Assembly (NCBI GenBank): GCA_941918925.1
Contig: OW799233.1
Location: 84,078,055 to 84,142,054, forward strand
DNA length: 64,000 nucleotides
Reading direction: 5' to 3'
Source: Phyto melanocephala
Lineage: Eukaryota > Arthropoda > Insecta > Diptera > Rhinophoridae
Every line of letters starts with the position of its first letter. Within the stretch, counting starts at the first letter, position 1. Below the pieces are notes generated by a model, which worked only from the letters and a program-made list of their open reading frames with translations, was not told where the DNA came from and ran no database searches. Both the position numbers and the translations under genes were made by a program. Shown here piece after piece: positions 10,896-23,265 of this stretch.

Positions 10896-11600
10896 ATATA
10901 TATGCGTTTATGAATGTACATGATGGGGGTTTTTGTCGTAGTTGGTATATTTTGTATGCTTATTCATATGTACAAATGTATGTAATGCAAAGTTGGTTTA
11001 CTGTAAGTTGAATGATCATGATCGTACACAACTCGAAGGTATGTACCTACACAATGACATGCCATGAATCAACAAATCAACAACAGCTAAGATTATGTTT
11101 TAATGAAACAAAAATAGTTTTTTCTTTATTTGATATTCACTAATAATGTTTTTTAAACAATTTTTATAAATTTTATGAAATATGAATACGCGTGAACTGC
11201 GAATCTTTTCTAAAAATCTTATATGATTTAAAATCGCGTGAGTGTTAGAACGTGGTCGAATTAAAACCTCTTGTGCTTTTAAACCTTATCTCGCAGTTGT
11301 CAAATTTCTACCCACATATTCATAATCAATTTTACAGTTTATTAAAATTGTTATGCAAATTCGTTGTTTAAACTTTTGGTAACATTCAAAATTAATTATG
11401 AATATGGCCATTAGTTTTTAGTTGACATCACTTTGTCAATGATAAATCTTGTCTGAGTTTTGGGCAGCCTTAGTTACAAAATAAGCTAACTTCAGTTATT
11501 TATAGTGCTCTTAGCAGCATATGATATGATTTTTTCTACTTCTCACTGTATTTTAAAAATTATTTCATAAATTAATTAAATAAAATAAATAATTAAATTT
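10896..11600. other. Non-coding stretch, nothing recognised
   Basis: AT-rich DNA without repeats or substantial open frames; a few ATG-CATGATCATG-like short palindromes around 11018 are probably chance. Confidence 0.4.
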
Positions 11601-11602
11601 AT

Positions 11603-11632
11603 CTCTCTTTTCTGTTTCATTGCAGGTGTGTT
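11603..11632 (+). promoter_or_regulatory. Possible splice acceptor / weak recursive splice point
   Basis: A good polypyrimidine tract (TCTCTCTTTTCTGTTTCATT) runs into GCAG at 11622-11625, immediately followed by GTGTGT. A 3' splice site fused to a 5' splice site is the arrangement of recursive splice sites in long fly introns, but GTGTGT is a weak donor. It may simply be a cryptic acceptor. Confidence 0.3.
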
Positions 11633-12036
11633 GGTTGGTATACATTTTTATTGTGTTTTTTTAAAACAAAAATATGTTTTTTTAATGTTTAGATGATCAA
11701 CTATTAAGGTAAGGCTTACTTACATCAAGAAAAGACTATATTAAAAACTATTTTGGATGTGTTGGCATGGGAAAGGGGAAGTTTTCGAACTAGTTCGCAC
11801 ATAATAAAACCTTAATTTTAACAAATTTGTTAAAACATTTTTAAAAGAAAATATTCACACTGTAATTATTGCGGCACGTTTTCTTTTTTTTGTACTCTTT
11901 TTATGTTTTTTTTTTCTCGTTTTGTTAAGGTGTTTTGAACATGAATAAACCTTAATTAATATATGTTTGAAAAAAAGAAACCCCAGAAATATTTCTTAAA
12001 TTTCAGCGGAACTAACTAATAATTCAAACATTCTGT

Positions 12037-12066
12037 TTTTTCTTATACCAGAAGTTGACTGGGTGA
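12037..12066 (+). other. Candidate 11-nt microexon with flanking splice sites
   Basis: TTCTGTTTTTTCTTATACCAG ends at 12051 and a strong donor GTGAGT starts at 12063, leaving AAGTTGACTGG between them. Both splice signals match consensus well. With no neighbouring exon identified this is only a pattern match. Confidence 0.25.
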
Positions 12067-12107
12067 GTTTTACTGTTTAATTTTTAATTTTTTATATTGT
12101 GTTCTCA

Positions 12108-12236
12108 ATGGCCATCATGCGCAACCAATTTAAGACAAGCGATACCTCAGACCCAATGTGCTGCCGCTTTTTTTTATTTTTTTTGAATTTGAAGTATAAG
12201 TATACATATATGGATATCAATTCTGTTTTGTTTTAA
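12108..12236 (+). CDS. Short open frame in a GC-richer islet, unknown
   Basis: The frame gives MAIMRNQFKTSDTSDPMCCR and then turns into phenylalanine-rich AT sequence before stopping after 42 codons. The first 20 codons use C/G third positions (GCC, ATC, CGC, AAC, GAC, TGC) quite unlike the surroundings, and the islet 12108-12170 is open on the minus strand too (KRQHIGSEVSLVLNWLRMMA-like). I recognise no domain. It could be a coding exon, a conserved non-coding element or a transposon scrap. I do not assert a gene. Confidence 0.2.
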   Translation: MAIMRNQFKTSDTSDPMCCRFFLFFLNLKYKYTYMDINSVLF

Positions 12237-13500
12237 TCTTTAACTAAGAAACAAAATAAAAACAAACTACGAATCTACTTAAGTCATGAAAGTCTACGAA
12301 GTAAATAATTTTTCTACCCCTCACCTTTAAATCTAAAACAAAAACAAAGCACTGTTCAGTGGCAATGGCAGTTTTACCTTTAGTTATTGCTATTGTTATT
12401 GTTATTTTGTTTTTGTTTTTTTTTTCATATTTCTTGTATTACTTTTCAAATGTTGCTCTTAAATATAATTTTATTTTAAAGCTAAGTAATTTTTCACAAA
12501 TGCGTAGACTTGCTGTTATATTTCAAATTAATATTTTTTTCTATTTTCCGGTTATGATTTTTGATATGAAGAAATCTTCTCACTTTAAATAGAGAATTAA
12601 TTTTTAATAAATATTAAAATGTTTATATAAAAATTTTTAAATTACTTTTAATATATTAAAAATACATTTCTTTATAAAGATTTATTCTTGAATAATAGAT
12701 TTAAAATGGGATTGGTATAAATTTAGTAATTACGTAAAAAAATATGAAATACAAATTAAATTTTGAAAAAATTATTCTAATATTTAGTGCAAAATTATAA
12801 TTCGAAACGAATAGTTTTTAAAAGCTAAAAGTACACAAAAATACTGTTTTCCCTACAGACTTATAACATGAGATTTGTTCATATTTAGACGCTTATTCTG
12901 ATTCTTGCTATATAAACTGTACAAAAGAAAATTTGTTGCAAAAATTATTGTACTTTCTGTCGAGCCACCCACAGCTGGCCAATAATTCTACTGCTATATT
13001 TTTAAATTAATGGGAGCACAAATTTAACCGATCTTCACAGGGTTTGGTTGATTTTTATTACTACGATATTGATAATACTTACAGGAATTGTTTAAGTGTA
13101 GTTATAACATGATAATCACCGAATTGTCTAACCATTATTTTTAAATTAGAATATAAATATATATATGATTCGTTCTTTTGCTAAAATTTCTAAAATTTCA
13201 TACCTTAATCACAAAGTTAACACTGATACACAGTGTAATGCTAGAAATAGTAAACGTGTGTGGACAATAGTTATTTTGCGTTACAAATATCAGCACAAAC
13301 ACACAATTTTCTTAATATTTTTAACTATAACAGGATATAGGTGATGCTATCGAAACGTATTGTCATCAAAATTTTAATACTCGGAAAATTCCATTTTTAG
13401 TTTTTGTCATAAACATGAATAACTTCCGAATCTTCAGCCTCACAAAGCTTTTGATCGCTAAACAGTCATTAAGGAATAAAAACAACACTGATATTTTCAT
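12237..13500. other. Non-coding stretch, nothing recognised
   Basis: AT-rich. The 77-codon plus frame at 12359-12592 (just after the islet above) is a string of I, V, F and L from ATT/GTT/TTT runs and is not convincing. Confidence 0.4.
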
Positions 13501-13668
13501 AAGCGTAACTAGACAATTCTGGGGGTGCAACGACCCCTCGAAGAATTTGAAAAAATAACTTTTAACATTTAATATAAATACATATAAAATTAACTCAGTT
13601 TAAGATATTGCCAGAAAGAAAAAAAAATTTAAGCTTTTGCGACCCCAGAAAAAATTTTTAGATACGCC
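13501..13668. mobile_element. Small MITE with ~35-bp imperfect terminal inverted repeats
   Basis: The left end AGCGTAACTAGACAATTCTG continues GGGGTGCAACG; the right end, reversed, reads GGCGTATCTAAAAATTTTTT followed by CTGGGGTCGCAA. Ends of the form GGCGTA(T/G)CTAG with a CTGGGG segment occur on non-autonomous hAT-type elements in insects. The target duplication is not resolved. No coding sequence. Confidence 0.55.
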
Positions 13669-13893
13669 AAAGCAAATTATATACGAACCAAACTTGTTAC
13701 AGTTGTTACGAGAATATTCCTCCATACAAATAAGTTCGTAAACGACAACAGAATAGTGTCATGTGTTGTGTGTGAAATGCCTGAATCATGTCAGATGCAA
13801 AAAAAAATAATTTCAAAAGACAAGTCAAAGCAACTGTCCCGTTTGTGTTGAACTAGAATTTTATGCTGGAGTAAAAAACACAATACTGAATTT

Positions 13894-14644
13894 AACAAGT
13901 AAGAGTGCTATATTCGGCCATGCCGAATCTTATATACCCTTCACAACGTGTAGTCATGCAATAACAGTTGCTTGTATCACCATTCATCCCATATGAAATA
14001 CGTACACGTATGTATGTTAAAAAAACGAAAAAAAAAAAATTTAAAAAAAAAATTAAAAAAAAAATTATTATATATATAATATACATATATAAAACAAAAA
14101 AAAAATAAAAAAAAAAATTAAAAAAAAATTAAAAAAAAAATAATAATAAAATATAAATAATATATTAAATAAAAAATAAAAAAAAATAAAAAAAAAATTT
14201 AAAAAAAATTTTTAAAAAAATTAAAAAAAAATTTTTTTTGGCTCAGTTGGGATTTGAAGCCACGTTTTCTCTAACCAGTATACACGTTTGTATGTATGTA
14301 TGTTGTTGTTGTAATGTTGTTTTTGTGAAAAAAAAGCGAGGTGGTCGTGGGTTTTTGCTCATATCTGATTTTCAATACCGATCTACTCCCGAATATTTCT
14401 GATATTTCAATACCTTATCCGGGTCCAACCTATGTCGGGGGGCTTCAAAAAGTTGATTTCAACATACACACGGAAAGACGGTCAGACGGACAGACGGACA
14501 GACTGACAGGGCTTAATCGACTCCCCTATTCATAAGCTTTCAGAAAATATATACTTTATGGGGTCGGAAATGAAAATTGTAGAAATTTCACACGGAATGA
14601 CAAACCTATATATACCCTTTTTCACTGTGTGAAGGGTATAAAAA
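13894..14644 (+). mobile_element. DINE-1/INE-1-like element, copy 3, beta subfamily, core in orientation 1
   Basis: Starts AACAAGTAAGAGTGCTATAT with the TTCGGCCATGCCGAA hairpin, then TATACCCTTCACAACGTG. A long A-rich core runs to the box GGCTCAGTTGGGATTTGAAG at about 14239. The body differs from copies 1, 2 and 6-8: it carries CCGGGTCCAACCTATGTCGG and GGGGCTTCAAAAAGTTGATT instead of the GATCTGAGGAACATATAG segment, and it closes with TATACCCTTTTTCACTGTG/GTGAAGGGTATA. I call this the beta subfamily (also copies 4 and 9). Confidence 0.75.
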
Positions 14645-16304
14645 TTGATTTTGCTTTGTGTAGCTTTTTAATTCATTCTGGTTCTCTATTGAATATGAAT
14701 GGAAGGAATCAAACAAAACAACAACTTCATATTGTGTTACCAAACTTGAAATAATGAAAGAGTAGTGTTCAGTTTTAACATGTTTCTAAGCTGTTAGTAT
14801 CAAGCTGCTGCTGTTAGATATATTTTTTAGGATGTTTGTATAGAGTTTTAATTACGTCATATGCGTTCGATAATGTTTTAATTTTAATTTTTTTGTCTAC
14901 AGTTGTTTTTACTTAATGCTTGAGTTGTAAAGCTTTTTGCATTTGCTGCATGACAGTGAGGTCTGAAAAAATTTCCCCATATTCATATATTGTTAAACTA
15001 ATATTAAATTTCTGTGAACATATTGAAAAACAACTCAAATATAGCTAAGAAAATGTTCAACTTTCTTAATCTTAAAAGTTAAATCATTAAACAGCTGTGT
15101 TTTCACTATTAATACTAATAATTTTGTAAAAGTTATAACGCAATAGAAATAATTAACTTTGTGAATTTGGCTAAAAATGTGCACGAAATTCTTATTAGTT
15201 TATTTATTTGATTATTTGTGTAATGGAAGTTGATTTTTCTTGTATTTATAATCCTTTAAGAAATAAATTAAAAAATTTATGTATTCCTGTTGTGGTTTCA
15301 CTGTAATTTTTCTTTTTGGGTCTTAAGACGTATCAGACTAACATTTACAGTTTAGCTTTTCTTGTGTTCGTCCTCCATTTTTTGCTTTAAAGAGAACACA
15401 TATTAATTTACACTTGATTGTCATTCCTACACCAACACTGCCACTCACTCTTTTTCATGTATTATTGATGAGAGCCAGTGCCATACTACTTCACCATGTT
15501 GTTTCACATTGGATTTATGTCCATCATCTTTAATAAGAATTTGTAATTAATCATTTAAAACTACAACCAATTAATCATTTCGAGTTTAGAAATCAACCAC
15601 CTTTATGCACACATACTAAGAAATCATTAGGCAAACAAAATACAAATACAAAAAGAAAAAACAACCACCATTTAACAGTTAAAATGTAAATTGTAGATCA
15701 TCCTCCCTCATTAGTCGTCAACAACATCAAGTTTGATGGCAACATGTCAATCAAAATTGTTTTGAAAACAAATCAAATCTCTCCCATTCACAGCCATTAA
15801 TATTCTCCTTTTTTTTTGTAGTCATGATTTTAGATGTTCCATTAAGAATGAGATGGCAGTATGATATGAAAGAGAAACAAATATAAATTTAATAAAAAGC
15901 CCTCATAGAAGCTATTGTGGATTATGAAACCATGTAAAAATGTATAGATGTGTTTTCAATGCACTGATTCCTTTTAAGTTTTAATCAGCTACGCAGGTCA
16001 ACATTTTAGTACTCACAGTTAAACTTTTTTAATTGCAAAAATTTTTATTATACTTTACAAAATTAAAACACTTGCACATGACTAGATACTTAACACTTAA
16101 AGTTTCAATTGCAAAATAATTTTTTGTGTAATTTAAAAAGTGAAATTAAATTTTAATTAATCTTTCGTGTTATACAGTGCGAATATAAAAAAGTAGAAGT
16201 GATTACTTCCAAAGATATTATAGTTTTAGTTACACAATGTTTATTTTTGTTTTTAATTTTTTAAGAGATAAATTAATAAGAGCTTTCACGACACCGCACA
16301 GTGG
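14645..16304. other. Non-coding stretch, nothing recognised
   Basis: AT-rich. A segment at 15420-15600 is less AT-biased and contains several TAATTAATCA-type homeodomain-like sites, but these are expected by chance in such DNA. Confidence 0.35.
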
Positions 16305-16679
16305 TTATAATTGTACAAAAATAGTTAGAATAAATATATCATCTTGAAATTTCATATTAAATTTCTGATCACATAAACACGATATCGTAATAAAATGGGC
16401 GTGGTCACTTATCCCTGTCGTTAATATTTTTACAATCTTGTTTATAAAATATTTGGCGTCAGTTTCTGGTATCTCGCGAATTGCTTTGTAAATTTCATTG
16501 TTGATAAATTTATATGTGAAAAGTAGATAAAAATTATAAAACAATATACTTATATAAAATATACCGTTTGGAACAAGAAAAATGTTTAATTTTCCTACTT
16601 TTGAATCTTTAAATTTCACATTATAACAACGTGCTTTTCTTTCTACAATGCCATTTATGTTACCTTGAAATCGATGCAT
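16305..16679 (-). CDS. 124-codon open frame, unknown, probably not a gene
   Basis: This is the longest open frame in the window, starting MHRFQGNINGIVERKARCYN and ending near FQDDIFILTIFVQL. The middle is hydrophobic (GIFYISILFYNFYLLF), which could be one membrane segment. Composition is dominated by I, F, N, K and Y as expected from 70+% AT DNA. No domain, signal peptide or homologous neighbour is recognised, and I see no promoter or polyadenylation context. It could be a relic of a transposon or a fast-evolving small protein. Low confidence. Confidence 0.15.
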   Translation of the reverse strand: MHRFQGNINGIVERKARCYNVKFKDSKVGKLNIFLVPNGIFYISILFYNFYLLFTYKFINNEIYKAIREIPETDAKYFINKIVKILTTGISDHAHFITISCLCDQKFNMKFQDDIFILTIFVQL

Positions 16680-17254
16680 CCGAACTCAGCAATAATATTA
16701 TATCAAATAAATCCGTGTTCTTTTCAATTCTATAAATTTTCCGAGTGTGTTGAAGCCTATACCTTTAAAATCTTTATTTTTGTATCCTGTGTACTGAAGG
16801 CGAGAAATAGAACCAAGGGTATTTCTCTATCAGACCTTTAACAGAGTCAAGTGAATTTCTTTTAAATTTATCCTTGTTTTTTATGTACTTTGCAAAAGTA
16901 AAATTATTAAAAAAAATCATCTTGCTGTTTTTATATCATTTATGTCCTTCGGTTTTGCTTTACATATGTAACATTCAGCAGATGACGTTTTGCAAATTGT
17001 GTTAAACATACATTTTGTGTTCAGATTTAGAATACTGTGTGTATTTCAAAATATCGATGTTCTGCTTAAAATAATATTTTTCCTTATTTACTAAAAAAAT
17101 TGCATTTTTGAGGAATATGAACAATATAATTTAGTACCCATAGGTAGTTAGAAAATAATAGTAGCTTTGTGTGGGCATGGTACCTCCTAGTTTTAAAGTT
17201 ATAAAATTAATATTCAACTTAAATAATCCATTACAAATTTCTTTTTTTTAAGAT

Positions 17255-17600
17255 TTCTATCTGTCTATATAGAAATAATATGAATTTAAGATAAAGCGTT
17301 ATATGAGAGGTGGGCGTTTATTTATATTGACTTTTATTGATGAGAAATGTATATATGCAAATCATCGTATATCTTATTCTGTCGGTTCATTAACAGTAAG
17401 TTATGTAAAAAGTGGGCGTTGAAGTTGGCGTATCGAAGTAGTTTCTGCTAATAAATTCAACTTAGATATTTCAATATAGAATTTCTTATTCTTTCATGTA
17501 CATAGAAAAATTATATATATTTAAAATAAAGTGTTATATGGGAGGGGGAGTTAAAATTGGCGTGAAACCATAATTTTCAGTCTTTTGAATAAAGTTTTTA
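17255..17600. repeat. Diverged repeated block with GTGGGCG motifs
   Basis: Two related segments, at about 17265-17320 and 17500-17570, share the order TATAGAAA(T/A)A, AATT(T)AAGATAAAG(C/T)GTTATATG, GG(T/A)GGG(C/A)G. A further AAAGTGGGCGTTGAAG lies at 17409. Such GGGCG-bearing diverged units are common inside dipteran transposon relics (compare the Helitron interiors here), but the ends are lost. Confidence 0.4.
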
Positions 17601-20032
17601 TTTTTGCCATATGGGCGCAACCACAGTGCACCAGTTTTATTCTTGCGTAAATATAAAAGGGTATTTTGGTATTTAAACCGCGGATGAGTTAAGCTTTAAC
17701 ATCGGCGAAAAACATGGATTTGTGCGAACTAGGTTAGCAGTAGTACAAAAGAAAAAGATAGTGTGAAATTATTTTATATGTAGTTGTTGATGTGTTTTAA
17801 AAACAACTTTGAATTTTCGCAAATTTAAGTTTGTTTTTGCTATTTTGCTATTCTGAACCACTGTTTTTGGGCCAATACAACAGATTTTTAATGATCAATA
17901 TTATTTTCCGAACGCCATTTTATACTAATTTCAAAACTTGATTGATTTTTGTTAAAGTGAGATTTGTTATACCGAAGATTAGCTGTACTACTAATATTTT
18001 AACCATCCTGGTTCTTTTTCTACTAGTTTTTAATATATATATATCATTCCAAAGAAAAAGACAATCACTAAAATAATGTAGTTCCAAAAAATATGCTAAC
18101 TGTGAACTGTACTTGCATCGATGCATCTGTCTTTTTGTATAACTGTCTATTTCATTTAATTAAAAAACCAAAATGTCAAATAACACTTTTGAAAACTAAA
18201 ACTATTGTGTCCGTCCTTTAGTTTAACCTTTCAAACGCATTTTCCATATGTATGTCATTTAGTTTAATATGAAACGGCATCTGTTTCATAAATTTAAAAC
18301 AACAATAAATACAAATAAATAAAACATACAAAACTATGAAATTCATTTAACATCCATTAAGCCGGCAATTCACTTAATTGAGCACAGTAACAATAATACA
18401 GCAATGACAATTGTGCATGATTGCAAACGCATTTAAAGTCCTGGAAATGCCATCATCAGGGCTCAACGGCATGACCATCATTTGAAACACCCCCAAATGA
18501 TACTGAACCAGCACAGACGGAAATTACACATTTGATTTTCGAATAAACTATATTTAAAATAATAAAATAAATGTTAAACTTTTGGTTTGAAACAAAAGTT
18601 GCGCAAAATGGTAAATAACGTTTTCACCAAATCTAAAACATAGTTTTCTGTCAAAAACTCCCTCAAAAAAAAGGAAATTCTCTTAAAAGAATTATTTGGT
18701 TTTACTTTAGTTTTTCTTAAGTTTCCTTGCAAATTTCATTACAAAATTACTAATAGTAGTTCTGGCTGTCAATTTCATTGTGGTTGTTTTAGTCTTTCTT
18801 TTTCGGCTGACTGTTAACATAAAAAGAAACAAAAACAACAAATATTTCAAATCATATATGAAATGGTTTTTATTTGGATGTTTCTGCTATTTTTGTTGTT
18901 GTTGCTGTTGATAATTTTCAGAATTCAGTATTTTGGATATTGAACGATGATATGAAATGGTCATAAATCAAAATGGCAGGACGGACATCCATACACACAC
19001 AAATATAAGAAGGAGATTTTATTTCAATTTATATGTGAATATGTGTTCGTGTATAAAACTATAGGTATGAGATTCACAATAATTCTAACAACAACAATAA
19101 CATCTCATATGCTTGCATGCGGTCAGTCCAAAAATGTATTTAGTGTTTGGAATTATGCTTACAAAATAGTTCACCAAAAAGCGAAATGCTATTGTTTTTC
19201 TGTTTTAAACCAAATATCTAAATCATAAAGACAAATGGCATAAAAAAGCCTGAAATTCAATTTTACATTTTGACGAAAAACTATCCAGCCTTTTTGTTTA
19301 GTATTCGGTATAAGGTAGGCTGTTGCTTTGTAAAAAAAAATATGTATGCGGAATTTATCAGTTCCTGAAAATGGTTTAAATTGCAGTAATATATAAAAAT
19401 TAAATTCGTAGAAGGTGTCAAATCTAGATAACAAAATTAATTTGGCATCTATCTGTAATAATTTTCAATTAAAATAACGGTCACAGCACAATGTAATTTA
19501 ATTTTGGATTCGAACACGATAAAAATTTTATCTTTTTAGATTCTATTAAGAATAAAAAAAATTTTATGGCGTTCAAATGCTGTCATTTGCTGCCAGGTTA
19601 TCAAAAATATTAGTCATGATTACATGTGGCAGATAAAATGTTTTCTGAATATTGAAAAAGAACTTTTGAGTTAGCCCTCATATAATAAATATGCCCGTGT
19701 TTAGAGTTTTTTTTATGTTAACCACTTACGGGAAATGAAATTGTTAAGGGTATAAATGGAACATACAAAAGGGACAAGAGGGAGTTTAGCCTGAAAAATA
19801 AAAAAACGAATAAGAAGAACAAAAAACAAAACAAGAAATGCCACAAGAGAAGGGTGTTGGAAAATACACATACAATACGGAGCAGAAAACCAAAAATGAA
19901 ATACCTAATAACCAAACATGAATTCTCTTTACTACAAAGAAACAAGCAAATGAATGAATTTGTAAAAACGCAAAAATGAATCAACAACAAAAAAACGTAA
20001 CAAGAATAAAAATTTCAAACAAAATAAAAAAA
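17601..20032. other. Non-coding stretch, one less AT-biased block
   Basis: No gene is recognised. The block 18360-18540 has noticeably more balanced composition (e.g. CCGGCAATTCACTTAATTG, GGGCTCAACGGCATGACC) with no open frame, and might be a conserved non-coding element. Open frames at 17920-18126, 19043-19228, 19189-19434 and 19718-19990 are low-complexity. Confidence 0.35.
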
Positions 20033-20288
20033 CAAGTAAGAGCGCTATATTCGGCCGTGCCGAATCTTATATACCCTTCACAACGTGTAGTCATGCAATA
20101 ACAATTGTTTGTATCACAATTCATCTCATATGAAATACGTACATACATATATAAAAACATCCCATTGTAAAATTATAAATTTACGTAAGTATGTATGTAT
20201 GTTAAAAAAGAAAAAAAAAGAAAAAAAAAATTAAAAAAAAAAATTCAAAATAAAATTAAAGAAAAAAAATTTAAAAAAAAATAATTAA
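20033..20288 (+). mobile_element. DINE-1-like copy 4, left part, split by a Helitron
   Basis: Starts AACAAGTAAGAGCGCTATAT with the perfect TTCGGC-CGT-GCCGAA hairpin and TATACCCTTCACAACGTG. It enters the A-rich core, where a Helitron interrupts it after A at 20288. The right part resumes at 21160. Confidence 0.8.
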
Positions 20289-21159
20289 TCTATATATATA
20301 AAAGTGAAACTCTGTGTGTGTGTGTGTGTGTGTTAGCTATAGACTCCGAAACTGTAAAACCGATCGGACTCAAACTTTGGCAAGTTGTTGTACACATACC
20401 AGGGAGTGTTTATGGATGAAAAAAAGTGGGCGGGGCCACGCCCATAAAAAATTAATTATCATTTTAAGCTACTTGCACTTGACCGATTTTTCTGAAACTT
20501 TGCACACATATCGAGCTGTCATGACTAAATAATTTCGTGATAAGAAAAGTGGGCGGGGCCACGCCCCTAAAAAAGTTTTAATTTTGAGGTACTTTCACTG
20601 GACCGATTTTTCTGAAACTTTGCACAAATATTGATCTGTCATGACCTTATAATTTCGTGATTAAAAAAGTGGGCGGGGCCACGCCCATAAAAAAAGGTTA
20701 TAATTTTGAGGTACTTCCACCAGACCGATTTTTCTGAAACTTTGCATACATGTCGAGCTGTCATGACTAAATAATTTCGTGATTAGAAAAGTGGGCAGTG
20801 CCACGCCCCTTAAAAAAAAAGGTATCATTTTGAGGTACTTGCACTGGACCGATTATTCTGAAACTTTGCACACGTATTGGACTGTTATGACTTTACAATT
20901 TCATGGTTAGAAAAGTGGGCAGGGCCACGCCCATTAAAACAATTATAATTTTGAGGTACTTGCGCTGGTCCGATTCTTCTGAAACTTTGCACACATATTG
21001 ACCTGTTATGACTTTAGAATTTCGTGATTAGAAAAGTGGGCAATGCCACGCCCATAAAAAAATTATAATTTTTAGGCTTTTGCACTTGATATTCAATTAA
21101 AATTCAGAATGCATTTCGATTCAGTAAGGGGCGTAGCAACGTGCGCCGGGTTTGGCTAG
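20289..21159 (+). mobile_element. Non-autonomous Helitron (family B), complete, nested in DINE copy 4
   Basis: Begins 5'-TCTATATATATAAAAGTG and ends GCCGGGTTTGGCTAG-3', flanked by host A on the left and T on the right with no duplication. Upstream of the end is a small GC-rich hairpin (GCGT-AGCA-ACGY). The interior has a (TG)n run at 20313-20332, then CCGATCGGACTCAAACTTTG, then six units of about 120 bp, each with AAGTGGGC(R)GKGCCACGCC and a CCGATT(W)TTCTGAAACTTTGC segment. A near-identical copy lies at 49108-49986. No protein encoded. Confidence 0.92.
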
Positions 21160-21678
21160 TATAAATAATAAATATAAAACAAAAAAAAAAATTAAGAAAA
21201 AAATAATAAAAATATAAATAATATATAAAATAAAAAAAAAATTAGAAAAAAAATATAAAAAAAATATAAAAAAAAAAAATTTTTTTGGCTCAGCTGGGAT
21301 TCGTTGCCATACTTACTCTAAGCAGTATACATGTTTGTATGTATGTTGTTTTTATAAAAAAAATTGAGGTGGTCGTGGTTTTTTGCTCATATCTCAGTTG
21401 TTTATAAACCGATGTTTCTGATTTTCAATACCGATCTACTCCCAAATATTTCTGATATTTTAATGCCTCACCCGGGTCCATGCGATATCGGGGGGCTTCA
21501 AAAAGTTGATTTCAACATACACACGGACAGACGGACAGACTGACAGAGCTTAATCGACTCCCCTATTCATAAGCTTTCAGAAAATATATACTTTATGGGG
21601 TCGGAAATGAAAATTGTAGAAATTTCACACGGAATGACAAACCTATATATACCCTTTTTCACTGTGTGAAGGGTATAA
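21160..21678 (+). mobile_element. DINE-1-like copy 4, right part (beta subfamily, orientation 1)
   Basis: Continues the A-rich core, then GGCTCAGCTGGGATTCGTTG at about 21287, a TATGTATGTTG tract, GCTCATATCTCAG, a degenerate CCGGGTCCATGCGATATCGG, the CTTTATGGGGTCGGAAATGA block and the TATACCCTTTTTCACTGTG/GTGAAGGGTATA closing hairpin. Confidence 0.8.
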
Positions 21679-22638
21679 TAACACAAAATATGAACACGAA
21701 TCCAACACAACAAAAGGAAAACAGTGAAATGAAAAAAGCTGTACAGAGAAATAGAAATGAAATGACGACGGGTTGACTGCTGTCAAAAGAACAAACATGG
21801 GCGCACATCATACTTGCTAATACATACACATCTATACACATGTATTTGAAAATCCTACTGTTTGTTCCGAAATCCCATATAAATGGCCTTAAAAACTTAA
21901 CAAATCAAAAAACAAAACAAAAACAAAATTATCACAAACATTGTTGTTCGTAACTGCCAAAACTGTAGGAAATCATGCATATATGATATGTGAAATGCTC
22001 AGGGAATGAACCGGCGTCCACAAGGCCCAAACGCAAAATAGAAAACATGAAATTGTAACAAAAGTTAAACCTAAACTTGCTAGATGCACCTTTTCGCCCC
22101 CACCATTCCAACTAACAGTTAAACAAAAAAAAAAAAAAAAGAGATGTGCAAATTTTCATCATTGTAATCATCACTAGAACTAATACCATAGTCAAATATA
22201 TCACATGTTTGCAATAGATACATTTTCATGTTTTTATTTGTAATTTTTTTTTCGTCTTTTTAGTCAAAATGTCTAGATATATTTACATTGTTACGATTGT
22301 TTCAGACAAGTGCGATGCCAAGGGGGGAAAGGTTACTTCCCACCAACCACAATTTATCCTTTGACAAGTGATAGTTTTAGCAGCCATAAAACAAACAATT
22401 TATATATATTTTTATAAAAATGTATTCAAACGTGTACGTTAAGCATGCTTTTTATATAGACAATCTAATATTAAATAATTACCTAATTACGATTTCGTTT
22501 AAATACAAGTATTTTGTTTCAGGGATTAATTTGAACGCGATCGAAATTTTACTGAAACGATGCAAGTTTTTCTTTTTATAATCAAATTCTATTTGTAACC
22601 AAAAATTGTTTTATTAAAAACTGAAGTTTCTAATAATC
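21679..22638. other. Non-coding stretch with a possible MITE scrap
   Basis: No gene. The text GAACGCGATCGAAATTTTAC at 22533-22552 resembles one arm of the palindromic MITE at 48240-48381 and may be a degraded fragment of it. Confidence 0.35.
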
Positions 22639-23007
<369 letters not shown>

Positions 23008-23265
23008 CTTCCTTCACCTGTGGTGCCACGGTTAAATATACAGCTTTCTAATTTGTTTATAATTTCAGCAAAATTCATTTCAGACCCAATTATGTACATA
23101 TTTTCTGAAAGTCGATTGAGCTATATACATGTGTTGGTTTAAAGAACCCCCACTTGTTGCTCAGATCTGTATGTGGTACCAATATTTTGAAGATGTTCGG
23201 GAATCAATCGCTATTGAAATCCAACACAATCACCCCATAACCTTTTGTGATATGAACAAATAATA
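23008..23265 (-). mobile_element. Truncated, diverged DINE-1-like copy
   Basis: Minus-strand order: CTTCACCTGTGGTGCCACGG (closing hairpin half), TTTCAGACCCAATTATGTAC (degenerate GACCCCATAAAGTA block), GTGTTGGTTTAAAG, GCTCAGATCTGTATGTGGTA, CAATCGCTATTGAAATCC and CCCCATAACCTTTTGTGATA. Only the right half of the element (alpha subfamily) remains. Confidence 0.75.

Noticed and set aside
12359..12592. 77-codon hydrophobic frame suggesting a membrane protein
   Set aside because: The hydrophobicity comes from GTTATT and TTT runs; no charged flanks pattern, context or conserved motif.
20314..20532. 72-codon frame beginning MCVCVCVSYRL (and 49397-49594 on the minus strand)
   Set aside because: They lie wholly inside the family-B Helitrons; the start is the (TG)n run.
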